The notes under the pieces were generated by a model. The model did no database searches and had not been told where the DNA came from. It saw nothing but the letters and a program-made list of their open reading frames with translations. The position numbers and the translations under genes are program-made. From Paenibacillus sp. RUD330 (GTDB lineage: Bacteria > Bacillota > Bacilli > Paenibacillales > Paenibacillaceae), in NCBI RefSeq assembly GCF_002243345.2, contig NZ_CP022655.2:3040501-3104500 (forward strand): a DNA stretch of 64,000 nucleotides. Reading direction: 5' to 3'. Within the stretch, counting starts at the first letter, position 1, and every line of letters begins with the position of its first letter. Below, piece after piece: positions 25,912 through 36,840 of the stretch.

Positions 25912-26894
25912 CAGTCTTTCAGTTCCTCCCTTATAACGGCCAACAGGGAGCTCATCGCTTCTCCGATCGGGCCGTCAAGGCGGCAGCCGGCCGCCCGGAT
26001 ATGGCCGCCTCCGCCGAAGCGGGAAGCGATTGCCGCCACATCGAGCGTGCCCCCGGAGCGCAGGCTTGCCTTGACGCCGCCGTCACGCAAGCCCTTGAAC
26101 AGGATGCCCGCGTCCACGCCTTCGACATTGCGGGCATAATTGACAAGGCCCTCCAGATCCTCTGGAGCAGCCCCTGTCTCCTGCATGTCTTCGGGCGAAA
26201 TATGCATCGTGCAGACGCGGTCCCCAAAATGGAATTCCATCCGGTTCAGCCCGAGCCGAAGCAGCTTCAGCTGGGGAAGCGACATGCGCTCCAGCAGCCG
26301 ATCGGCGATGGCATGGCCGCCTGCCCCGGCCTCAAGCAGCTCCGAAGCTGCCTGCATGACCCGCGTATCTGTATTGGAATAACGGAAGCCTCCCGTGTCC
26401 GTAAGCAATCCGGTGTAGAGCATTTCCGCCGCCGGCTGCTCCAGAGGCATGCAAGCGGTGCGGACGAGCCCGTACAGAATCTGCGCCGTGGCCGCGGCGT
26501 CGGGAACGACAAGATTGACGGCTCCATATCCATTGTTGGTCGGATGATGATCGATGTTGAGCAGCTCGTACCCGTCCTCGAACCATTCCGCGATCCGTCC
26601 GATCCGTTTGAAATCGGCGCAGTCGACGGCGATGATCCGCTTGAACGTGCGTCCTTGATTATCTCCGTACCGGAGAATGCCTTCCGAGCCGGCCATGAAG
26701 CGCAGCCTGTCCGGGACGAGGTCTTCATTGGCCAGGACAGCCTTCTTGCCCAGCTTGCCCAGCAGCCAGGACGCAGCAAGCGTGGAGCTCACCGCATCCC
26801 CGTCAGGCTGAACATGGGAGACAACCAAGTAGTCGTCTCCCTCGTTCATGAACTGCAGAGCAGCTTCGTATAGATCCTGCCCCGCGCCGGTCAT
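25911..26894 (-). CDS. nrnA: bifunctional oligoribonuclease / pAp phosphatase NrnA
   Basis: A DHH-DHHA1 phosphoesterase of 327 aa that degrades nanoRNA and dephosphorylates pAp. Motifs: [12 protein letters not shown] (26-37), VDCAD (about 90), DHH (115-117) and [10 protein letters not shown] near the C-terminus. B. subtilis has nrnA elsewhere; its location between rbfA and truB is common in Clostridia and Paenibacillaceae. It overlaps the rbfA 3' end by four bases. Confidence 0.93.
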   Translation of the reverse strand: MTGAGQDLYEAALQFMNEGDDYLVVSHVQPDGDAVSSTLAASWLLGKLGKKAVLANEDLVPDRLRFMAGSEGILRYGDNQGRTFKRIIAVDCADFKRIGRIAEWFEDGYELLNIDHHPTNNGYGAVNLVVPDAAATAQILYGLVRTACMPLEQPAAEMLYTGLLTDTGGFRYSNTDTRVMQAASELLEAGAGGHAIADRLLERMSLPQLKLLRLGLNRMEFHFGDRVCTMHISPEDMQETGAAPEDLEGLVNYARNVEGVDAGILFKGLRDGGVKASLRSGGTLDVAAIASRFGGGGHIRAAGCRLDGPIGEAMSSLLAVIREELKD

Positions 26895-27247
26895 TGGCCT
26901 CCGTTGTCACGGTTGATGTCCGTGAGCAGGGATTCGATGCGGCTGCCGTACTCGATGCTGCTGTCGAATTTGAACAGCAGCTCCGGCGTATGGCGCAGAC
27001 GGATTCGCTTGCCGAGCTCCGAACGGATGAATCCGGTGCCGCGCGCGAGCGCCTTCAATGTTTCTTCCTTTTGATCGTCGCTTCCGAGCACGCTCAGGTA
27101 CACTCTCGCCTGGGACATGTCGTTCGTGACTTCAACGCCGGTCACCGTGATGAAACCGATGCGGGGATCCTTGAGCTCAGCCTGGATGATCTGGCTGAGC
27201 TCCTTCTTGATCTGTTCCCCCACCCGGCCTACGCGGATCTTAGCCAT
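26891..27247 (-). CDS. rbfA: 30S ribosome-binding factor A
   Basis: A 118-aa type II KH protein that binds immature 30S subunits and aids 16S processing. Conserved features: [42 protein letters not shown], and [20 protein letters not shown]. It follows infB by 14 bases. The ylxP gene found here in B. subtilis is absent. Confidence 0.95.
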   Translation of the reverse strand: MAKIRVGRVGEQIKKELSQIIQAELKDPRIGFITVTGVEVTNDMSQARVYLSVLGSDDQKEETLKALARGTGFIRSELGKRIRLRHTPELLFKFDSSIEYGSRIESLLTDINRDNGGQ

Positions 27248-27261
27248 GGTGATTCACCTCT

Positions 27262-30024
27262 TTAACGTTCTACCTTTTCCTGCACGAAGGCTTCGATAAC
27301 GTCGCCCTCTTGAAGATCATTGAAGCGCTCGACGGTAATGCCGCACTCGTAGCCTTGAGCGACATCCTTCACATCATCCTTGAAGCGCTTGAGCGTGTCG
27401 ATTTTGCCTTGGTATACGACGATGCCGCTGCGGACGATGCGGGCTTCCGCCGAACGGGAAATCTTGCCGTCGATGACCATGCAGCCTGCGATCGTGCCGA
27501 CCTTGCTCACTTTGAACAGGTTGCGCACTTCGGCGTGGCCGATGACGACTTCCTTGAAGACCGGATCCAGCATGCCCTTCATGGCCTGCTCGATTTCTTC
27601 AATGACGTTGTAGATGATGTTGTGCAGACGGACGTCGACCTTCTCCTGCTCGGCCGCCACGGCGGCTTGAGTCTCAGGACGGACGTTGAAGCCGATGACG
27701 ATGGCGTTGGAGGCCGATGCCAGCGTGATGTCGGATTCCGTAATCGCGCCGACGCCGTTGTGGATGCTCTTCACGCGGACGCCTTCCACTTCGATCTTCT
27801 CGAGCGAGCCGCGGAGAGCTTCCAGGGAGCCTTGAACGTCGGCTTTGATGATGACGTTGAGATCCTTGATCTCGCCTTCCGTGATGTGCTTGTAGAGATC
27901 GTCCAGCGTCACGCGGGAGTTCGCTCCCATCTCCGACTGGCGCTGCTTGATCGAACGGCGTTCCGCGATGTCGCGGGCTTTGCGCTCGTCCTCGAACACC
28001 ATGAACGGATCGCCGGCTTGCGGAACTTCCGTCAGGCCCGTAATCTCGACCGGAGTCGAAGGATCGGCTTCCTTGAGGCGGCGTCCCTTGTCGTTGATCA
28101 TGGCGCGCACGCGGCCGAACGTATTGCCGGCTACGAATGCATCGCCGATCTTCAGCGTGCCGTGCTGCACGAGCACGCGGGCTACAGGGCCTTTGCCCTT
28201 GTCGAGCTCGGCCTCAAGCACAGTGCCGCGGGCGCGTTTGTTCGGGTTGGCCTTGTAGTCGTTGACCTCGGCCACGAGCAGGATCATTTCCAGCAGCTCT
28301 TCGAGGTTGATGCGCTGCTTGGCGGAAATGTTGACGAAGATCGTGTCTCCGCCCCACTCTTCCGGAACGAGCTCGTATTTGGTCAGCTCCTGCTTGATCG
28401 TATCCGGGTTCGCATCCGGCTTGTCGATCTTGTTGACCGCCACGATGATCGGCACATTCGCCGCTTTGGCATGGTTGATCGCTTCAACCGTCTGCGGCAT
28501 GACGCCGTCATCGGCTGCCACGACGATGATCGTGATGTCCGTCACCTCGGCTCCGCGGGCGCGCATCATCGTAAATGCGGCGTGGCCCGGAGTATCGAGG
28601 AACGTAATTTTCTTGTTGTTGATCTCGACCTGGTAAGCGCCGATATGCTGCGTGATGCCGCCGGCTTCGCCGCCGGTCACGTTCGTGGAGCGGATGGCGT
28701 CCAGAAGAGTCGTTTTGCCGTGGTCGACGTGGCCCATGATGGTCACGACCGGAGCGCGGGCGATGAGATTCTCTTCCTCGTCCTTCTCTTCGACCGTCTC
28801 GAAATCGTCTTCCTCGACCGGAATCTTGATCTCGACTTCCTCGACCTTGAACTCCGATGCGACGAGCTGGATCGTCTCGATATCCAGTTCCTGATTGATC
28901 GTAGCCATGACGCCAAGGAAAATGAGCTTCTTGATGACTTCGGAAGCGTCCTTGTGGAGCAGCTTGGCGAGATCGCCGACGGTCATGCTGCCGCGGACGA
29001 TGATCTTCTTCGGCGTATTGTCGATTTTCTCGCGCTGTGGCTGCTGGCCGCGGCCGCCCTTGCCGCCTCTTCCGCGGCTCTTGTAGCTGCCGCCGCGATC
29101 GTCGAAGCGTCCGCCCGCGCCTTGGCCGGGCTTGCCGCCGCCTCTGCGGTTGTTGTTGTTGCCGCCGGGACCGCCTGTGCGTCCCGCTCCGCCAGCGCTG
29201 CCGCCGCGGGAGAAGTCGCGCGTGCCGCCGGCAGGCTTGTTGTCCGTGAACGTGCGCGGAGCGGCAGCCGTGCTGCGGCTTTCACCGCGCGGGCCGGTCG
29301 CCGACGCCGCTTGCCCGGCGCCCTGCGGCCTGCTGCCGCCGTAACCGCCGCCTTGGCCCGGAGGCCGTCCTTGGCCGCCCTGTCCTTGCGGACGTCCTTG
29401 GCCGCCTTGGCCCGGAGGCCGTCCCTGGCCGCCGCCCTGTCCTTGCGGACGTCCCTGGCCGCCGCCTTGGCCCGGAGGCCGTCCTTGGCCGCCCTGTCCT
29501 TGCGGACGTCCCTGGCCGCCGCCTTGACCCGGAGGCCGTCCTTGGCCGCCTTGTCCTTGCGGACGTCCTTGGCCCGGTCCGCGTCCTTGGCCGCCGCCTT
29601 GTCCTTGAGAAGCCGGACGCTGCTGAGTTCCAGCGGACGAGCCGCTGCCTTGTGTATTCGAAGTCGTATTCATAGTCACCTGTCGTTCCTGCTGATTTTG
29701 GTTTGTAGACTGCTCTTGACGTTGAATAGTATGCACTCCTTGTTGCTCCGGCCGCTTGTCGGCGGGGCGCTTGGAAGGGGCCGAGGCGGATACCTGCGGG
29801 TTGCCCTGCGCGCGCTTGGCTGCGGCGTTCGCTTTGATGTCGCGGAAGAAACCTTCCACTTTGTTGACCATGTCGTTTTCCATCACGCTCATGTGGTTGT
29901 TGACCGGCGTGTCCAGACGCTTAAGAATCGTAATGATTTCCTTGCTGCTCATGTTAAGGGACTTCGCGTATTCATATACGCGCAGCTTCTCTTTGGTGTC
30001 TTTGCCATCCTGTGGTTTAGTCAA
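27262..30024 (-). CDS. infB: translation initiation factor IF-2
   Basis: IF-2 places fMet-tRNA on the 30S subunit and drives subunit joining. The 920-aa product has an IF2-N domain (1-55), a long low-complexity linker (about 65-335) with a Gly/Gln/Arg/Pro repeat, a second IF2-N domain (340-395), the G domain (GHVDHGKT 431-438, DTPG about 477, NKID) and the C-terminal fMet-tRNA domain. The start is TTG (30024) with GGAGG nine bases upstream, overlapping the ylxQ stop by eight bases. An internal ATG at 29673 could give a short IF2 form. Confidence 0.96.
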   Translation of the reverse strand: MTKPQDGKDTKEKLRVYEYAKSLNMSSKEIITILKRLDTPVNNHMSVMENDMVNKVEGFFRDIKANAAAKRAQGNPQVSASAPSKRPADKRPEQQGVHTIQRQEQSTNQNQQERQVTMNTTSNTQGSGSSAGTQQRPASQGQGGGQGRGPGQGRPQGQGGQGRPPGQGGGQGRPQGQGGQGRPPGQGGGQGRPQGQGGGQGRPPGQGGQGRPQGQGGQGRPPGQGGGYGGSRPQGAGQAASATGPRGESRSTAAAPRTFTDNKPAGGTRDFSRGGSAGGAGRTGGPGGNNNNRRGGGKPGQGAGGRFDDRGGSYKSRGRGGKGGRGQQPQREKIDNTPKKIIVRGSMTVGDLAKLLHKDASEVIKKLIFLGVMATINQELDIETIQLVASEFKVEEVEIKIPVEEDDFETVEEKDEEENLIARAPVVTIMGHVDHGKTTLLDAIRSTNVTGGEAGGITQHIGAYQVEINNKKITFLDTPGHAAFTMMRARGAEVTDITIIVVAADDGVMPQTVEAINHAKAANVPIIVAVNKIDKPDANPDTIKQELTKYELVPEEWGGDTIFVNISAKQRINLEELLEMILLVAEVNDYKANPNKRARGTVLEAELDKGKGPVARVLVQHGTLKIGDAFVAGNTFGRVRAMINDKGRRLKEADPSTPVEITGLTEVPQAGDPFMVFEDERKARDIAERRSIKQRQSEMGANSRVTLDDLYKHITEGEIKDLNVIIKADVQGSLEALRGSLEKIEVEGVRVKSIHNGVGAITESDITLASASNAIVIGFNVRPETQAAVAAEQEKVDVRLHNIIYNVIEEIEQAMKGMLDPVFKEVVIGHAEVRNLFKVSKVGTIAGCMVIDGKISRSAEARIVRSGIVVYQGKIDTLKRFKDDVKDVAQGYECGITVERFNDLQEGDVIEAFVQEKVER
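29343..29607 (-). repeat. coding tandem repeat in the IF-2 linker
   Basis: Residues about 140-228 of IF-2 are near-perfect repeats of [10 protein letters not shown] and [10 protein letters not shown] units. At DNA level 24-30-base units based on CCTTGGCCGCC recur many times. Such tracts vary in copy number between strains and may cause assembly errors. Confidence 0.9.
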
Positions 30025-30343
30025 TATACTCCACCTCCGTATTCTGGCTCAGTTGCCCCCGAATCATGTTCGCGAACCCGGAATCGGTAATGGCCACGAT
30101 GACCCGCTCTTCCTTGCCAAGAGCCTGCCCGAGGCTGTCCCGGGTGAATGCTTCGGCCAACGGCACGCCGTAGGACGAGCATTTATCGCGATATTTCTTC
30201 TTCGTATTATCGGAAGCGTCGGCAGCGACTAGCACAAGCCGGGCTTTGCCTTGGCGTACGGCTTTGAGAACCGTCTCGTCGCCGGTGATGACTTTGCCGG
30301 CACGCATCGCCATGCCCAGGTTGGAAAGAGCTTTATTCGTCAT
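30017..30343 (-). CDS. ylxQ: YlxQ, L7Ae-family RNA-binding protein
   Basis: A 108-aa L7Ae/L30e-fold protein expected to bind kink-turn RNA (also named RplGA). Features: [30 protein letters not shown], and [13 protein letters not shown]. The ATG at 30343 has AGGAGG nine bases upstream; ATGs further upstream are too close to it. It overlaps ylxR (11 bases) and infB (8 bases), so translation is coupled. Confidence 0.88.
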   Translation of the reverse strand: MTNKALSNLGMAMRAGKVITGDETVLKAVRQGKARLVLVAADASDNTKKKYRDKCSSYGVPLAEAFTRDSLGQALGKEERVIVAITDSGFANMIRGQLSQNTEVEYID

Positions 30344-30650
30344 CCTCATCCGCCTCCTGCTCTTTGGCGGCAAGGAACTGTTCTTCGACGGAGATGAATT
30401 CCCGCTCGAGCTGATCGTAAATCTCCGGCGGAACCGCCTGCTTGAGCGCCCGGTCGAGCGCGCGGCTCTTCTTGGCGAGGCGGAAGCATTCCGCTGTCCC
30501 CCGCAAGTAGGCGCCTCTTCCGGATTTTTTGCCCGTCAGGTCGATGACGATATCCCCTTCCGGAGTCCGGACGACCCGGATCAGCTCCTTCTTGGGCAGC
30601 ATCTCCTGGCTTGCCACGCATTTGCGCATCGGTATCTTTCTAGGTTTCAA
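30333..30650 (-). CDS. ylxR: YlxR (DUF448), RNase P modulator homologue
   Basis: A 105-aa basic protein with the family motif RKIPMRKCVASQEMLPK and GRGAYLRGTAECFR. B. subtilis YlxR (RnpM) binds RNase P RNA and modulates its activity. The C-terminal tail is acidic and longer than usual (about 15 Glu/Asp-rich residues). The start is TTG (30650) after a GGGGGGA. It lies between nusA and ylxQ in the standard order. Confidence 0.88.
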   Translation of the reverse strand: MKPRKIPMRKCVASQEMLPKKELIRVVRTPEGDIVIDLTGKKSGRGAYLRGTAECFRLAKKSRALDRALKQAVPPEIYDQLEREFISVEEQFLAAKEQEADEDDE

Positions 30651-30715
30651 GCGTAGTCCCCCCTTGCGGCAGACAGCCGTGCTTCCAGCAACTCCAGACG
30701 TCAGGCGGCTGGAAC

Positions 30716-31813
30716 TCAGTCGATCGTTATGGAGTCCTGATGCATCGCGACGCCCTGGGTCCGTTCACGGCCGTATTCCTGCTCCGCCTGCGTCTCGCTC
30801 TTGATATCGATCTTCCAGCCGGTCAGCTTGGCGGCAAGACGGGCGTTCTGGCCTTTAATGCCGATCGCCAGCGACAGCTGGTAATCCGGCACGATGACCC
30901 GGGCCATCTTCTCCTGTTCGAACACGATGACTTCCAGCACCTTCGATGGGCTGAGAGCATTCGCCACGTATTCCTCGACGCTGTCGGACCAGCGGACGAT
31001 ATCGATCTTCTCGCCCTTCAGCTCCGTCACGATCGTCTGCACGCGCATGCCCTTCTGGCCTACGCAGGAGCCGACGGGATCCACTTCCGCATTGCGGGAA
31101 TGGACGGCGATCTTGGAGCGGAAGCCCGCTTCCCTCGCCACCGAACGGATCTCGACCACGCCGTCGTAGATTTCCGGAACCTCCAGCTCGAACAACCGCT
31201 TCAGCAGCCCGGGATGGGTGCGGGAGAGGATGATCTGCGGCCCTTTGGTCGTATTCTCCACCTTGGTGATGAACGACTTCACGCGATCGCCATGCCTGAA
31301 TTTGTCCGTCGGCATCAGCTCGGTCAGCGGCAGCACCGCTTCGACCTTGCCGAGATCGATGAACAAATGGCGCGTATCCTGGCGCTGGACGATGCCGTTG
31401 ACAATATCCTCTTCCTTGTCGATGTACGCATTATAAATGAGGCCGCGCTCCGCTTCGCGGATGCGCTGCGTAACGACCTGCTTGGCCGTCTGGGCGGCGA
31501 TCCGTCCAAAGTCGCGAGGCGTGACTTCGATTTCGGCGACATCGTCGAGCTGGTAGTGAGGATTGATTTCCCGTGACGCCTCCACCGATATCTCGAGGCG
31601 CGGATCAAGCACTTCCTCCACCACGTTCTTGCGCGCGTATACCTTGATGACGCCGGTATGGCGGTTGATGTCCACGCGCACGTTCTGAGCGGTGTTGAAG
31701 TTGCGCTTGTAGCTGGAGATGAGAGCGGCTTCGATCGCTTCAAGGAGAATGTCCTTGGCGATCCCCTTCTCTCTCTCTATCTCGTTTAAGGCTTCAATAA
31801 AATCCATGCTCAT
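30716..31813 (-). CDS. nusA: transcription termination/antitermination protein NusA
   Basis: A 365-aa NusA: N-terminal RNA polymerase-binding domain (1-125), S1 domain (about 135-200), and two KH domains ([12 protein letters not shown] near 255 and [13 protein letters not shown] near 325). It has no C-terminal acidic repeats, as in Firmicutes. I start it at the ATG at 31813 ([18 protein letters not shown]); a GTG nine bases upstream is possible. It lies in the rimP operon, whose leader carries a hairpin that could be a NusA-sensitive attenuator. Confidence 0.95.
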   Translation of the reverse strand: MSMDFIEALNEIEREKGIAKDILLEAIEAALISSYKRNFNTAQNVRVDINRHTGVIKVYARKNVVEEVLDPRLEISVEASREINPHYQLDDVAEIEVTPRDFGRIAAQTAKQVVTQRIREAERGLIYNAYIDKEEDIVNGIVQRQDTRHLFIDLGKVEAVLPLTELMPTDKFRHGDRVKSFITKVENTTKGPQIILSRTHPGLLKRLFELEVPEIYDGVVEIRSVAREAGFRSKIAVHSRNAEVDPVGSCVGQKGMRVQTIVTELKGEKIDIVRWSDSVEEYVANALSPSKVLEVIVFEQEKMARVIVPDYQLSLAIGIKGQNARLAAKLTGWKIDIKSETQAEQEYGRERTQGVAMHQDSITID

Positions 31814-31840
31814 TGGAACCACGGATCCCCCTTTCAATGA

Positions 31841-32302
31841 TTAGAAAACGATAGCCAGCCTGGCGCTGGCCACCTTCGCATATGGAATGGCATGACTCTT
31901 GCGTCCGGTGCTGACGACGACGGTCTCCCCGTCGAACGAAACCAGCGGTCCTTCGAACTCCTTGAGTCCGTCGATCGGCTCGTACGTCGTGACGAACACG
32001 TGCTTGCCGACCGCCTTGCTTACGTCTTCCGGCTTCTTCAGCGGGCGCTCGGCGCCCGGCGACGAAACTTCCAGGAAGTAAGCGTCCGATACCGGATCGT
32101 TCTGATCCAGCTGCTCGCTCAGAAACTCGCTGATGCGTCCGCACTCGTCGATGTCAATACCGCCTTCTTTATCAACAAATACGCGAAGGAACCAGTTGCT
32201 GCCTTCCTTCACGTATTCGATGTCCACAAGCTCGAATCCGTTGTCGCTGAGAAATGGGCCGACCATCTCTTCCACGACGGCTTTGATTCTGGATGTGCTC
32301 AA
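31841..32302 (-). CDS. rimP: ribosome maturation factor RimP
   Basis: A 153-aa protein for late 30S maturation, with the family signature [29 protein letters not shown] and [15 protein letters not shown]. Two TTG codons are candidates; the second (32302) is nine bases from GGAGGT and gives a start aligned with B. subtilis YlxS, so I choose it over 32308. It is the first gene of the rimP-nusA-ylxR-ylxQ-infB unit. Confidence 0.92.
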   Translation of the reverse strand: MSTSRIKAVVEEMVGPFLSDNGFELVDIEYVKEGSNWFLRVFVDKEGGIDIDECGRISEFLSEQLDQNDPVSDAYFLEVSSPGAERPLKKPEDVSKAVGKHVFVTTYEPIDGLKEFEGPLVSFDGETVVVSTGRKSHAIPYAKVASARLAIVF

Positions 32303-32341
32303 ATCCAATTGACCTCCCGATCAGTCCGAAAAAGTAGTGGA

Positions 32342-32373
32342 CAAAACGTGAAGAGTGGGTTTCCCCACTCTTC
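32342..32373 (-). terminator. hairpin in the rimP-nusA leader (attenuator or polC terminator)
   Basis: Ten-base arms GAAGAGTGGG / CCCACTCTTC with a four-base loop are followed by ACGTTTTG on the minus strand. It lies between the strong promoter at 32407-32435 and rimP, so initiating transcripts must pass it. The imperfect U-tract is typical of factor-stimulated terminators. Confidence 0.7.
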
Positions 32374-32406
32374 AGAAGTACCTCTATCCTCATGATTACC
32401 AAAAAA

Positions 32407-32435
32407 ATTATATCATAACCCGTGTACACTGACAA
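32407..32435 (-). promoter_or_regulatory. strong sigma-A promoter of the rimP-nusA-infB operon
   Basis: TTGTCA (32430-32435) and TATAAT (32407-32412) are 17 bases apart on the minus strand, with a TGn extension (TGATATAAT). It is among the best promoters in the window. The leader to rimP is about 98 bases. Confidence 0.85.
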
Positions 32436-32488
32436 GATTTGTTTTCCTTAGAAGACTTTCCATGGATGGCTGCAAACCCTTGCGGGGC

Positions 32489-35400
32489 TTAGAAAAGCGA
32501 GAGCTGGTTGGACTCCGGCAGACCGCGGAAGCAGCCCATTCCGGTCAGCACTTCGATAATCGTCTTGGTCGCCTTCGACCGCTGCTGGAAGTCCTCGATC
32601 GAGAGAAACTCGCTGCCGTCCCTCGATGCTCCGATGTTCCTCGCCGCGTTTTCGCCGATGCCGGCGATCGCCGCGAACGGTGGAATCAGGCTGTCGCCGT
32701 CGATCGTCCATTTGGTCGCGTCGGAGCGGTACAGGTCGATCGGCTTGAACGAGAACCCGCGCGCAGTCATCTCCAGCGCCATCTCGAACATCGATACCGA
32801 GGCCTTCTCCTTAGGCGTCGCCGCGAAGCCCTTCTGCTCGATCTCCACCAGCTTCTTGAGAATCGGCTCGTAGCCCTGGCACAGCAGCTCCAGATCGAAG
32901 TCTTCCGCGCGGACCGTAAAGTAGGTGGCATAGAATTCGATCGGGTGATAGAGCTTGAAAAAGGCGGTGCGCACAGCGGAAATGACATAGGCCGCGGCAT
33001 GCGCCTTCGGGAACATGTACTCGATGCGCAGGCAGGAATCGATATACCACTGCGGCACCTTGCACCGCTTCATCTCCTCGATCCATTCCGGCGTCAGCCC
33101 TCTGCCTTTCCGGACGCTCTCGGTAATCTTGAAGGCGAGCCCGGCATCCATGCCCGCCTTGTAGATCAGATAGAGCATGATCTCGTCGCGGCAGCCGATG
33201 ACGGTCTTGATCGAGCAGGTTCCGTTCTTGATCAGCTCCTGGGCATTGCCCAGCCATACCCCGGTGCCATGCGACAAGCCGGAAATCTGGAGCAGATCCG
33301 CAAATGAAGTCGGCTGCGTCTCTTCGAGCATCTGCCGGACGAACTTGGTCCCCATCTCCGGAACGCCATAGGTGGCGACGCTGGAGCGGATCTTCTCCGG
33401 AGCCACTCCGAGCGCCGTCGTGGAGTTGAACATGCTCATCACCTTGGGATCGTTCATCGGAATCGTCGTCGGATCGATGCCCGTCAGATCCTGGAGCATC
33501 CGCATCATCGTCGGATCGTCATGGCCGAGGATATCGAGCTTGAGCAGGTTCATTTCGAAGGCATGGTAATCGAAATGGGTCGTTTTCCATTCCGCTCCCG
33601 TATCATCGGCCGGATATTGGACCGGCGTGATGTCCTCGACGTCGATGTAGTCCGGCACGACGACAATGCCGCCCGGATGCTGGCCGGTGCTCCTCTTGAC
33701 TCCGGTGCAGCCCGACGCCAGCCGGCTGAGCTCCGCTCCGCGCCATTTCCGGCCTTTTTCCTCCTCGTATTTCTTGGCGAAGCCGTAGGCCGTCTTCTCG
33801 GCCACCGTTCCGATCGTGCCGGCGCGGAACACGCATTTCTCGCCGAAGATCTCCTTCGTGAAATTATGCGCGATCGGCTGGTACTCTCCGGAAAAGTTGA
33901 GATCGATGTCGGGAACCTTGTCGCCCTTGAAGCCGAGGAAAGTCTCGAACGGAATGTCCTGGCCCTCGCCCTTCATTTTCTTGCCGCAATGCGGGCAATC
34001 CTTGTCCGCCAGATTGAAGCCGGAGGATACGCTGCCGTCCAGAATCCATTCGCTGTGCCGGCAGTCTCCATTCAGGCACAGATAATGGGGAGGAAGCGGG
34101 TTGACCTCGGATATGCCCAGGAAGGTCGCGACGACGGAAGAGCCCACCGATCCCCGCGATCCGACCAGATAGCCGTCCGCATTGGACTTCTTCACCAGAC
34201 GCTCGGAGATGAGATAGTTGGCCGAGAAGCCGAACTTGATGATCGGCACAAGCTCCTTCTCCAGACGGTCGATGACGACCTGCGGCAGCTCTTCGCCGTA
34301 CATGCTGCGGGCAGTCGAATAACAGGTATCGCGGATCTCCTCGTCCGCCCCTTCCATGATCGGCGTGAACAGCTTGTCCGGAAACATCTCGAACGGCTCG
34401 AACCGGCCCGCAAGCTCCACCGTGTTGGCGACGACGACCTGATAGGCAAGCTCCTCGCCGAGGAAGCGGAATTCCTGCAGCATCTCGTCGGTCGTCCGCA
34501 GATGGGCATCGGGGAGACGCTGGCTCTTCAGCGGGCTGAAGCCCGTTATGCCCATGATCGTAATGTCGCGGTACATCTTGTCGCGCGGGTTCAAATAATG
34601 GACGTTGCCGGTGGCGATGACGGGCTTGCCGAGCTTCTCGCCGATCCGGCAAACCTTGCGCATCGCGTCCTCGATCTCGGCGCGGCTGCCCACAAGCCCT
34701 TTGTCCACCAGATGCATGTAGAAGTCGACGGGCTGAATCTCCAGCACATCGTAGAAATCGGCGACATCCTCCGCCTCCTCCACCGTCTTGTTCAGGACGG
34801 CCTCGAAAAACTCGCCCTTCTCGCAGCCGGAAATGATGAGCAGGCCGTCCCTCATGTCCTTGAGCTTGCTCTTCGGAATGCAGGCGACACGCTTGAAATG
34901 CTCGGTATGCGAAAGCGAAATGAGCTTGAACAGGTTTTTTTTGCCCGCCGCATTGAGAGCGTAGATCATGCAGTGGAACGGACGGCTGTTGGAGAGGTCC
35001 ATGCCCACATAGTCGTTGAGCTGATGAAGCCCGGTCACGCTGCGCTGGGCGGCGTCGCCGATCAGTCCGTACAGAACCCCGGCCAGCGCAACGGAGTCGT
35101 CCACCGCGCGGTGATGGCTCTCGAGTCCGACCTTGTATTTGTCGGCCAGCGTGTTGAGCCGATGGTTCTTCATAGCCGGATGCAGGAAGCGGGCCAGCTC
35201 CAGCGTATCGAGAACCGGATTTTTCAGCTCCGGAATGCCGATCATCTTGCATGACGCTTGAATGAAGCCCATGTCGAAACGAGCGTTGTGGGCGACAAGG
35301 ACGCAGTCGCCGACAAAATCCGCGAACTCGCGAAGCTTGGGCTCCAGCTCGGGCGCTCCGCGGACCATGTCATCCGTAATGTTGGTCAGCTGCTCGATAT

Positions 35401-36790
35401 GGTACGGAATGCGCTCATGAGGGTTGATGAAGGTGGCGAAGCGGTCGATTTCCTGGCCATTCTTGTATTTGACCCCGGCAAGCTCGATGATCTTGCAGTT
35501 CGTGATGGAGAGGCCGGTCGTCTCGATGTCGAAAACGACGTATTCGGCATCCTTCAGCGTCTCCGGACGCGGATTCAAAACCATCGGAACGGCGTCGTTC
35601 ACGACGTTGGCCTCTACGCCGAACAGCACCTTGATCCCGTTTTTCTTTCCGTGCTTGAACGCTTCGGGATAACATTGCACGTTGCCGTGATCGGTGACCG
35701 CAATCGCCTCATGTCCCCATTTGGCGGCCGTCTTGATGTACGTATCCACCGAGGTGACGGCGTCCATCGTGCTCATCGTCGTATGGAGATGGAACTCCAC
35801 CCGCTTCACTTCGGCGGCATCGGTCCGCTCCTTGGGCGCGACGACTTCATGCAGATCGTTGGGCATCATGACGAGCTCGGGCTCCTGCATGAAGCGGTCG
35901 TACTCGACGCGCCCCCGGGCCTTGATCCATTTGCCGTTCGACAGCTTGGAGAGCACCTTCACGTCTTCCTTGGTCTTCGCGAACATCTTCATGGCGATGG
36001 AATCGGTGAAATCCGTCACGTTGAACGTAAACAGGGTGCTGCCGTTGCGAAGCTCCTTGACCTCGAGCCCGAATACCGTACCCTGGACGGCGATCTTCTT
36101 CTCTTCTTCCACGATGTTCATCATCGGCACGGCTTCCTCGCGGATATCGTAGCCGACAGCGAGGCGGACATCGCCTTCCTCCGGCTCCGGAACCTCGCTC
36201 GCCGCGCTCGTCATGATCTGCATGACGGCGTCGTTGTTCTCCTGAACGACGCGCTGGGCGAACTCCTCATAGAGCTCGCGGGCCGCTTCGCCTGCAGCGA
36301 GCTTGACGCGCAAAGTGCGCGAGAAGCGTTCCTCATAGAAGCGGACGATCGCCTCGTCCAGCTTCTTGCGCTTCGCCAGCTCCAGCCCCGCCTTGTCCAT
36401 GAGCTGAAGCAGCAGCACGCCGTTCTCGGCCGAGGCTTGCCCTTTGGCCAGCCAGCCGTTGACCGAAGCCATCTCCTGCTGCGCCCATTCCACGAACAGA
36501 GGCCAATATTCCAGGCATAGGCTGTCGCTCAGAATATGGTCCTCATACGTAAAGCAAAACGAAACTTCGGCGATATGGCGGAACTTCTCCCGGACCGTCT
36601 TGCAAAAAATACTATAGTAATCGCGCTGGACGAGCGTGCGGACGGAGATGCAGAACGTCCACTCGCGGTTGCTTTCGCTTACCAGCACCTTCTCGATGAT
36701 CGCGTCCTGGAAATGGGTTCCGATCAGCTCCGGCGGAAGCTCGGCCTGCTTCGTCAGCAGCTCGAAGCGTTGTCTTTTGTCGGCGCTCAT
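32489..36790 (-). CDS. polC: DNA polymerase III PolC-type alpha subunit
   Basis: The replicative polymerase of Firmicutes, 1433 aa (B. subtilis 1437). Domains: N-terminal tau-binding region (1-200), OB fold (about 230-310), PHP domain starting at VEFHLHTTMSTMDA (about 335), a 3'-5' exonuclease inserted in it (VFDIETTGLS, about 420-580), zinc-binding polymerase region (CLNGDCRHSEW...CPHCGKK) and palm with PDIDLNFSGEY, and C-terminal (HhH)2. The ATG at 36790 has AGGAGGG eight bases upstream. Order proS-polC-rimP is standard. Confidence 0.97.
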   Translation of the reverse strand: MSADKRQRFELLTKQAELPPELIGTHFQDAIIEKVLVSESNREWTFCISVRTLVQRDYYSIFCKTVREKFRHIAEVSFCFTYEDHILSDSLCLEYWPLFVEWAQQEMASVNGWLAKGQASAENGVLLLQLMDKAGLELAKRKKLDEAIVRFYEERFSRTLRVKLAAGEAARELYEEFAQRVVQENNDAVMQIMTSAASEVPEPEEGDVRLAVGYDIREEAVPMMNIVEEEKKIAVQGTVFGLEVKELRNGSTLFTFNVTDFTDSIAMKMFAKTKEDVKVLSKLSNGKWIKARGRVEYDRFMQEPELVMMPNDLHEVVAPKERTDAAEVKRVEFHLHTTMSTMDAVTSVDTYIKTAAKWGHEAIAVTDHGNVQCYPEAFKHGKKNGIKVLFGVEANVVNDAVPMVLNPRPETLKDAEYVVFDIETTGLSITNCKIIELAGVKYKNGQEIDRFATFINPHERIPYHIEQLTNITDDMVRGAPELEPKLREFADFVGDCVLVAHNARFDMGFIQASCKMIGIPELKNPVLDTLELARFLHPAMKNHRLNTLADKYKVGLESHHRAVDDSVALAGVLYGLIGDAAQRSVTGLHQLNDYVGMDLSNSRPFHCMIYALNAAGKKNLFKLISLSHTEHFKRVACIPKSKLKDMRDGLLIISGCEKGEFFEAVLNKTVEEAEDVADFYDVLEIQPVDFYMHLVDKGLVGSRAEIEDAMRKVCRIGEKLGKPVIATGNVHYLNPRDKMYRDITIMGITGFSPLKSQRLPDAHLRTTDEMLQEFRFLGEELAYQVVVANTVELAGRFEPFEMFPDKLFTPIMEGADEEIRDTCYSTARSMYGEELPQVVIDRLEKELVPIIKFGFSANYLISERLVKKSNADGYLVGSRGSVGSSVVATFLGISEVNPLPPHYLCLNGDCRHSEWILDGSVSSGFNLADKDCPHCGKKMKGEGQDIPFETFLGFKGDKVPDIDLNFSGEYQPIAHNFTKEIFGEKCVFRAGTIGTVAEKTAYGFAKKYEEEKGRKWRGAELSRLASGCTGVKRSTGQHPGGIVVVPDYIDVEDITPVQYPADDTGAEWKTTHFDYHAFEMNLLKLDILGHDDPTMMRMLQDLTGIDPTTIPMNDPKVMSMFNSTTALGVAPEKIRSSVATYGVPEMGTKFVRQMLEETQPTSFADLLQISGLSHGTGVWLGNAQELIKNGTCSIKTVIGCRDEIMLYLIYKAGMDAGLAFKITESVRKGRGLTPEWIEEMKRCKVPQWYIDSCLRIEYMFPKAHAAAYVISAVRTAFFKLYHPIEFYATYFTVRAEDFDLELLCQGYEPILKKLVEIEQKGFAATPKEKASVSMFEMALEMTARGFSFKPIDLYRSDATKWTIDGDSLIPPFAAIAGIGENAARNIGASRDGSEFLSIEDFQQRSKATKTIIEVLTGMGCFRGLPESNQLSLF

Positions 36791-36834
36791 GTAGTCCCTC
36801 CTGGAAATGCAGCTTTGAATCGTCAATGGAATCT

Positions 36835-36840
36835 ATTATA
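36835..36840 (-). promoter_or_regulatory. -10 element of polC
   Basis: TATAAT within GACGGTATAATAG on the minus strand, 45 bases before the polC ATG. The -35 region is poor, so the call rests on the -10 and its location. Confidence 0.45.
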
